From Kalmusia sp. IMI 367209 (Eukaryota; Ascomycota; Dothideomycetes; Pleosporales; Didymosphaeriaceae), in assembly GCA_027946365.1 (NCBI GenBank), contig JAPEUQ010000003.1, positions 744,001 to 808,000 of the forward strand: DNA of 64,000 nucleotides. The letters run 5' to 3'. Of this stretch, positions 58,796 through 64,000 are shown one piece after another. Below the pieces are notes generated by a model. That model did no database searches and was not told the origin of the DNA. It saw nothing but the letters and a program-made list of their open reading frames with translations. The position numbers and the translations under genes were made by a program. How positions within the stretch are numbered: the stretch's first letter is position 1; every line of letters starts with the position of its first letter.

Positions 58796-60854
58796 ATGTC
58801 CTCCTCTTCAGTGCCATCGTCCGCTGGCAAACAGACTGCAAACATGGTGGGAACAACAAACGCTGCCAATGCGGCCAAGCAAGCTGCCACGAAGATGCAC
58901 CGTCGCTCGCGGACAGGTAAGTCATGCTTCTCCGCTCCTTTGGCAGGGATCCCCGCGCTTTACACTTGCTAACGACAGCTCCGCAGGATGCTTCACATGT
59001 CGCTTACGAAGAAAGAAGTGCGACGAAGCAAAGCCCTCGTGTCGCGCATGCAAGCACCTCGGACTGAAATGCGAATACAAGAGACCAATGTGGTGGGGCA
59101 GTGCTGATTCGCGGAAACAGCAGAAAGAACACATTAAGAACATTATCAAGCGCACAAAGCTCCAGGAGAAGAATGCGCAAGGTGTTGCGATGAGCGCAAC
59201 AACACCGCCGGGCCTCTGCCACTCTCTGCCGACATCTGATACCTATTCAGACGGCATCGGGTGCACACGTGCACCGTCCGTCGACTCACAAATTTCCTTG
59301 GATTACAACTTCAACGCCGTTTCAACACCTGGTCTTTACGACTCTATCGCCATGCCGCCGCCCATGTTCGCTCCTTCGTTCCACCACGCTGGGCAGTTTG
59401 CACCTTACGAGGTCGACATCAAAACCGAAAGCCAGCTATTCATTGATGATATTCCGACCCGAAGAGACTCCACAATTTCGACCTTCAGCACATATCAAAC
59501 ACCACCTGTCACCGGTCATCCCTTTCCCACAGAAAACTGGATACAGCAGGACTACTTTGAAAGCCGACGAGAGTCTTACGCCGAGGAGCCTCTGGATTTC
59601 CAGGTATTTGACTTCCATCACGGATCCTTCAGCCCGTCGCATCAGTCAATGATCCAAGTCGACGAGTGCGACCAGTATCTGCTCAACCACTTCATCGAAA
59701 ATGTTCTTCGACTCATATTCCCCATCCTTGAAGTAAATCAGCACGGTTCAGCAGGCTCAGACGTGATTCTCCCTGCACTGGCGTCTAATAAGACTTACCT
59801 CCACTGTTGTTTGAGCATCGCTGCGTGGCACCTCAAGGCTACCGAACGAATTCAAGGTGAACAAATTGACCAGGACATCATCCGACATCGCTACGCCACA
59901 ATCAAAGAACTATGCGATGCTTTCAAACGTGATACCGAGCACGCGCAGATCCTCGAGGCTACCCTTGGCATGATCTTCTTCGAGTGTTCAGTGGGTCGCG
60001 CAGATGACAACGTCCAAGACGTCCCATGGCATCAACATTTCGTAGCCGCTACGCAGTTGGCTCAGAGACTGGATCTCCCAGCGCATCTTGTCGCCTTGAA
60101 TGGCCAACCACATTCACAGCCACCATTCAACATGACTCTTACATCATGGATTGATATCCTTGGAGCGACTATGCTTGGTAGAACCCCAGTGTTTGCGGAC
60201 ACCTATCGCGAAAAACTCATCGCAGATTCACCATCTGGCCTCGCCGAACTCATGGGATGCGATGATCGAATCATGTACTTGATCTCCGAAATTGCATGTC
60301 TCGAGGCGCTCAAGCTCGACAAGATGGACGAGGTGCAGCTGTGCGCTCACATTCACCTCCTAGGTGACCAGATCAGCCTGTCTGAGCCCCCACCAGGGAC
60401 TGTGAAGAACCCCTACTCTTCCACGGGTGCAATCCGACCAAAGCAACTCAGCAGTAATCTAACTGCGGTATTCCGTCTAGCCGCCCGAATTTACCTCTGC
60501 AGCCTAGTTCCCGACTTTGATCGCACCCAAGCGAGCATCGCTAATCTGGTCAACGCCTTGAGCGATAGTATGGAATATGTCCCTGCGGGTCCAGACGGTT
60601 TCGATAGTTCTTTGGTCTGGCCGCTTTTGATTGCCGGCTCTGTTTCGCTCCCCAACTCGCCGTTCCGCAAGATGTTCACGGAACGAGCTAACCGATTAGG
60701 CGAGGCCTCGAACTTTGGTTCGTTTGGTAGGATAAAAGAGCTCCTCAAAGACGTGTGGCGCATCAACGATGATGCGCTCGCAAATGGCGACAAACAGAGT
60801 GTCCACTGGCGGGACACGATGCGACAGAAGAGCTGGGATTTCCTGTTGATCTAG
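58796..60854 (+). CDS. Zn2Cys6 transcription factor with fungal-specific regulatory domain
   Basis: Two exons, 58796-58916 and 58987-60854, encode 662 residues. The splice (GTAAGT, branch GCTAAC, acceptor CGCAG) creates RTGCFTCRLRRKKCDE and completes a C-x2-C-x6-C-x6-C-x2-C-x6-C binuclear cluster at about 41-69, followed by a basic linker (HIKNIIKRTKLQEK). The large C-terminal half fits a fungal-specific transcription-factor domain (LLNHFIENVLRLIFPILEVN, ILEATLGMIFFECSVG). It acts in the nucleus on CGG-type sites; target genes cannot be inferred and no gene cluster adjoins it. The open frame also extends upstream of 58796, but only the ATG at 58796 reads correctly into the zinc cluster. Confidence 0.9.
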
Positions 60855-61703
60855 AAATCTTGGCCCTACTGCTGGACGGCATCCCGGTCTGTACTGTCAG
60901 CCCCCTCTCATCCATTCTCTTCTTGTTGCGATCGCTTGCGCCCGGCACCTCGGCACCACCGCGACGTCGCATCGCTCTTTTCTGCATATATTACCTTGAC
61001 CACGCTTTATACCCACACTGTAATTTTTATACCGGGCGGACTTCTGGAGGAGCCGGAACAGCATATAGGGAAATGGTGGCTTTGTGCAACGGCATGCATG
61101 GCGTTGGGGGCATTTTTATGGTTGATGATTTAACGGCTGACTTGATGTCCTGCAAACACTTGCAGGCAATCGGGTCTGGGGATGGGGTAGAATATGCAAG
61201 CAGGAGCTAGTGCAGCTTTTGCGCGTACAAGGTGTATCATAGTTAAAGGGGGCCTGCAGCAGCTAGAAGGTAAACTCAAAGGGGCCCCACGATTAGTAGT
61301 GAATGAAAGCTCGCGACTTGCATCGTGCGAAATGCCGCTCCAAGTATCCTGATGCTCTGTGATTGGTTGCCACATTTGTGTCCCCTCTTCCGCAAGTGGC
61401 GTCAACAGGATACGTTGCTAAATATAGGACGAGACTGCCGGGAAGATTTCGAAGCTGCACATCAACGGAAAGACGACTACGCGCGGCACATGCTCATACG
61501 CTTTAGAAACGCGGAGATCGCACCTCTGTGCAGATAAGCTCGCCATCACCTGACCGTCTCGCATTGTCGACTGCGAATACGGCCCTAGACTGCAATTTCC
61601 CGTTTTCATTAACGTAGCACTTTAAAGGGTATCTGGCCCCCACCGTGTATACAACGCCCGTCAGTAACGCGCTTCCGCCGCACACTTCGTACTCGCCGCT
61701 CAA
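60855..61703. other. Intergenic
   Basis: 3' flank of the Zn2Cys6 gene and promoter of the next gene. No supported gene. Confidence 0.45.
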
Positions 61704-62849
61704 ATGTCGTCTTCGGCCGCGTACCCACCGTTTCCTGCAGTAGACACAACGAACCGCCCGGGCGTGTCGACGGACGAGGTAGAGTCGCCTAGCATATCGA
61801 GCACCAACGCTCTCGCCCGCTTCGAGTTTGAGGCTGGCCATGGCAGGGAGGGCACCAAGATTCTCATGGTAGAATGGGAGGACGACGACACAACACGCGG
61901 CATCCGCGGCGAGTGGCATATCTCATGGGAGGGCAAGGGAAAGACCACGGTGCTGCCGGCCGAGGACCAGCCAAGCAACGACGTGAACCGCATCTACTTC
62001 ATGCTCGCCCCCGGCGTCGCGGTGCCCTCCAGCGTAACGCTGACACACCGGCCACAGGATGGCGACAAGAAGACCGTAGTATGGCACACGAACCCGCTGC
62101 CAGCCATATTTCCTCCCGAGCTGGGCGCATCGGCGCGTGCAACGGGGAGGAAGGGCATCCTACACACAATCTGGGCAAAGAAGCGGCTACAGGTGCTGCA
62201 GAGGGAGATTGAGGCGGAATCGAAAAACAACGTCGAGGGCATCGGGTTCCTCATGGCAGTGCAAGAGAAGGAGTGGATTGAGCAGACCTTCGGCGTCAAC
62301 GCAAAGCCTGCAGGCCTCAGTATCCAGCTTGCCGAGCCAACAGTTGCACCTCTGGGCCCTGCAAGTCCCCGATCACCGGGCGGCAGCCGTCTCATGGAGA
62401 AACTGCGCGGCCTCAAGTTGGGCACCAGCGAGAAAGACCTCACGGCAAAGACTGAGCCTGGCGAAGCCCCCTTCGCGAACCCTCTGTCGCCCGAATCTTC
62501 CGACGTAGCCGTCTCGTCGTTTGCAGCCTTCAAGGGGAACAACCCCGCAACACTCGCTGCGAAACCCCCGCAGCCCCCGCAGCAGCCCACCCGAAAGGTT
62601 GCAGCGCGCATCGAGCCCCCGGACACGGTGACACAGCAGCAGAGGGCTGGTATGGCGTCCCTCAACGCCTTTGCCGCACCCGATGTGCCCACGTTTGAGT
62701 CCCGAGGCGCCCCCTTACCGGACGACGACCACGATGACGGGCTCTTTGCCCTGCCAATCAGTCCCCGCAGCCCCGAGATGGGTAAGAGCCCATTCTCATT
62801 CGCTGGAAACGAGACAGCAAAATATGTCACCGGTGAGCGTGCCTCATGA
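61704..62849 (+). CDS. Fungal protein of unknown function, 381 residues
   Basis: A single exon starting at ATG in good context (CAAATGTCG). No signal peptide or membrane span. The N-terminal half (about 35-210) looks folded: ALARFEFEAGHGREGTKILM, IRGEWHISWEGKGK, VPSSVTLTHRP and KGILHTIWAKKRLQVLQRE alternate strand-like and helical stretches. The C-terminal 170 residues are Pro/Ser-rich and probably disordered. The layout, folded domain plus disordered tail with SP motifs (SPRSPG, SPRSPEM), suggests a phosphoregulated cytosolic protein. I do not recognise the family. The reading frame is clearly preferred over the antisense frame, with balanced composition and a clean start and stop. Confidence 0.7.
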   Translation: MSSSAAYPPFPAVDTTNRPGVSTDEVESPSISSTNALARFEFEAGHGREGTKILMVEWEDDDTTRGIRGEWHISWEGKGKTTVLPAEDQPSNDVNRIYFMLAPGVAVPSSVTLTHRPQDGDKKTVVWHTNPLPAIFPPELGASARATGRKGILHTIWAKKRLQVLQREIEAESKNNVEGIGFLMAVQEKEWIEQTFGVNAKPAGLSIQLAEPTVAPLGPASPRSPGGSRLMEKLRGLKLGTSEKDLTAKTEPGEAPFANPLSPESSDVAVSSFAAFKGNNPATLAAKPPQPPQQPTRKVAARIEPPDTVTQQQRAGMASLNAFAAPDVPTFESRGAPLPDDDHDDGLFALPISPRSPEMGKSPFSFAGNETAKYVTGERAS

Positions 62850-63449
62850 GAAAAGACATGAGCGGAGCGGCGTGTCCTGGAGTTTTGGTCATTGTTGCTT
62901 TGTTTGGATTGGACAGCTTGCTGCGGTGGCTTCTGTGCTGGCTTTGATGATACCTAGAGAGTATGTAGTGATGATTGGAAAACGTCTTGTATGACGATGC
63001 GGAATAGCTTCGGCCCCGTTAAAGCCTCGAATAGCTGAGGCTTGCTTACGAAGAAATGGACTTGTTTTATAAGTAGTGTGTTAGGCTTTCAGTGACTCGA
63101 AGTTGTGAGGGGACCCGATAACAACATAACGAAAGCATTGTCATTTATGGTCTGAAGGGTGCGTAATCCGCTTTCTCGTTCGTTTTGTGAAGTCTACCAG
63201 CAGAAGCATGCCAGCTGCCTCTCAGCGCGTGAAAACACGCGCGTGGTGATATCACGTGGCAGTCTTGGCTATCGAGCACGCTAGCCATTAGCGCGGCTCT
63301 GTTACTCAAGTTCCGATACGGACTGAACAAGGCCGTCATCAAACCTTCACCACCGCCCACTGTGGCCCCCCCTCTCCCCTGCGCGTTCTATTTGATCTAT
63401 TCGGACCTGTCGCCCTAACCGCAGAATATATAGACTTGAGTCAACCGTC
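62850..63449. other. Intergenic
   Basis: 3' flank and PRP39 promoter. No supported gene. Confidence 0.45.
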
Positions 63450-63962
63450 ATGTTTGTCAACGGGCGCGGCAGCATTGCGCAAGTGCATTACACCGGCGAC
63501 GAAGCGGCCGCTGAGATTAAGAAGTTGCTCGACGCCGTGGTACGTCTCTTCATCGACCTCTCTAACATCAAAACGCGCTAACATATGTCCAGGTCGAAAA
63601 TGAAGATGAGTTCGAACGCTGGGAAGCCTTGGTTTCCCGCGCAACAGAGCTAGAAGGCGGTGTCACCCGCAACTCCAGCCCGTCCACCATCGAGCTGGTG
63701 CGCAACGCCTACGACTGCTTCCTCGCCAAATTCCCTCTCTTTTTCGGATACTGGAAGAAATATGCCGACCTCGAGTTTGCGATCGGTGGCACTGAGACAG
63801 CTGAGATGGCAAGTGCTGCTTAGCCTTCTCGAAAGGCTCGCGCTGACCTTGTTCGCAGGTTTACGAGCGCGGAGTATCGTGCATACCTAGCTCTGTCGAT
63901 CTATGGGCTCATTACTGTGCTTTCAAAATGGACACGAGCCATGACAACGACATCATTCGAGA
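63450..63962 (+). CDS. PRP39: U1 snRNP-associated splicing factor Prp39, 5' part (continues past window)
   Basis: Three exons, 63450-63539, 63593-63808 and 63859-63962, are followed by a GTAAGT donor at 63963, so the gene runs off the window. The visible part has ENEDEFERWEALVSRATELE, then FLAKFPLFFGYWKKYADLEF and VYERGVSCIPSSVDLWAHY, the first HAT (half-a-TPR) repeats of Prp39. Prp39 pairs with Prp42 or itself in U1 snRNP to support 5' splice-site recognition. The second intron begins with GC (ATG|GCAAGT) and ends CGCAG; a GT-only model would stop early at TAG. The first exon (MFVNGRGSIAQVHY) is less conserved and its start is tentative. Confidence 0.85.
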
Positions 63963-64000
63963 GTAAGTTTGGCTTCCTTCCTTGATTCGGGAACTCAACC

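Overview
The window is nuclear DNA of a filamentous ascomycete (Pezizomycotina). The evidence is short spliceosomal introns of about 46-70 nt with GTAAGT-like donors, CTAAC/CTGAC branch sites and CAG/TAG acceptors, widely spaced monocistronic genes on both strands, and fungus-specific families (Stt4, Ded1, Bem3, Ies1, Mdm20, Zn2Cys6 factors, an alpha-factor-type pheromone precursor). A Dothideomycete is my best guess, but that is inference. No transposon, virus or CRISPR was recognised. Exon coordinates were read by eye; almost every model was checked for continuous phase across its exons.

Layout. 1.8-3.0 kb: unresolved C2H2 zinc-finger gene (+). 3.5-4.8 kb: Cys-rich single-span membrane protein (-). 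5.6-6.6 kb: histidine phosphatase (-). 6.9-8.0 kb: proteasome alpha-type subunit PRE10 (-), divergent from 8.7-14.9 kb: PI 4-kinase STT4 (+). 15.2-15.3 kb: tRNA-Trp gene with an unusual D-loop insertion (-). 17.8-19.4 kb: acyltransferase 3 (+). 21.5-26.2 kb: PX-PH-RhoGAP protein of the Bem3 type (-). 29.7-30.2 kb: mitoribosomal uS13m (-), divergent from 30.4-31.6 kb: ER cyclophilin (+). 32.3-34.4 kb: DED1 (+). 35.7-38.0 kb: IES1 (+). 38.6-39.1 kb: secreted cysteine-rich protein (-). 39.9-47.7 kb: four minus-strand genes in a row (DUF3140 protein, EthD-domain protein, NatB subunit MDM20, mitochondrial Met-tRNA synthetase MSM1). 49.0-49.7 kb: pheromone precursor (+). 52.5-55.0 kb: SAM-PH protein (-). 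58.8-60.9 kb: Zn2Cys6 factor (+). 61.7-62.8 kb: unknown fungal protein (+). 63.45 kb to the window end: PRP39, partial (+). The remainder is GC-rich or AT-rich intergenic DNA.

Most genes are housekeeping: phosphoinositide signalling, polarity, proteasome, N-terminal acetylation, mitochondrial translation, RNA helicase, chromatin remodelling and splicing. The most unusual points are: (1) a tRNA-Trp(CCA) gene whose D loop is split by a 54-nt insert carrying a full set of spliceosomal intron signals; (2) a pheromone precursor with eight identical Cys-containing repeats and one cysteine-free repeat, preceded by four CTATTGAG boxes spaced about one helical turn apart plus a fifth inverted box; (3) an apparent frameshift near the 3' end of MSM1; (4) start codons isolated in 3-nt or 5-nt coding exons in three genes; (5) two 51-nt introns without in-frame stops; (6) a GC-AG intron in PRP39.
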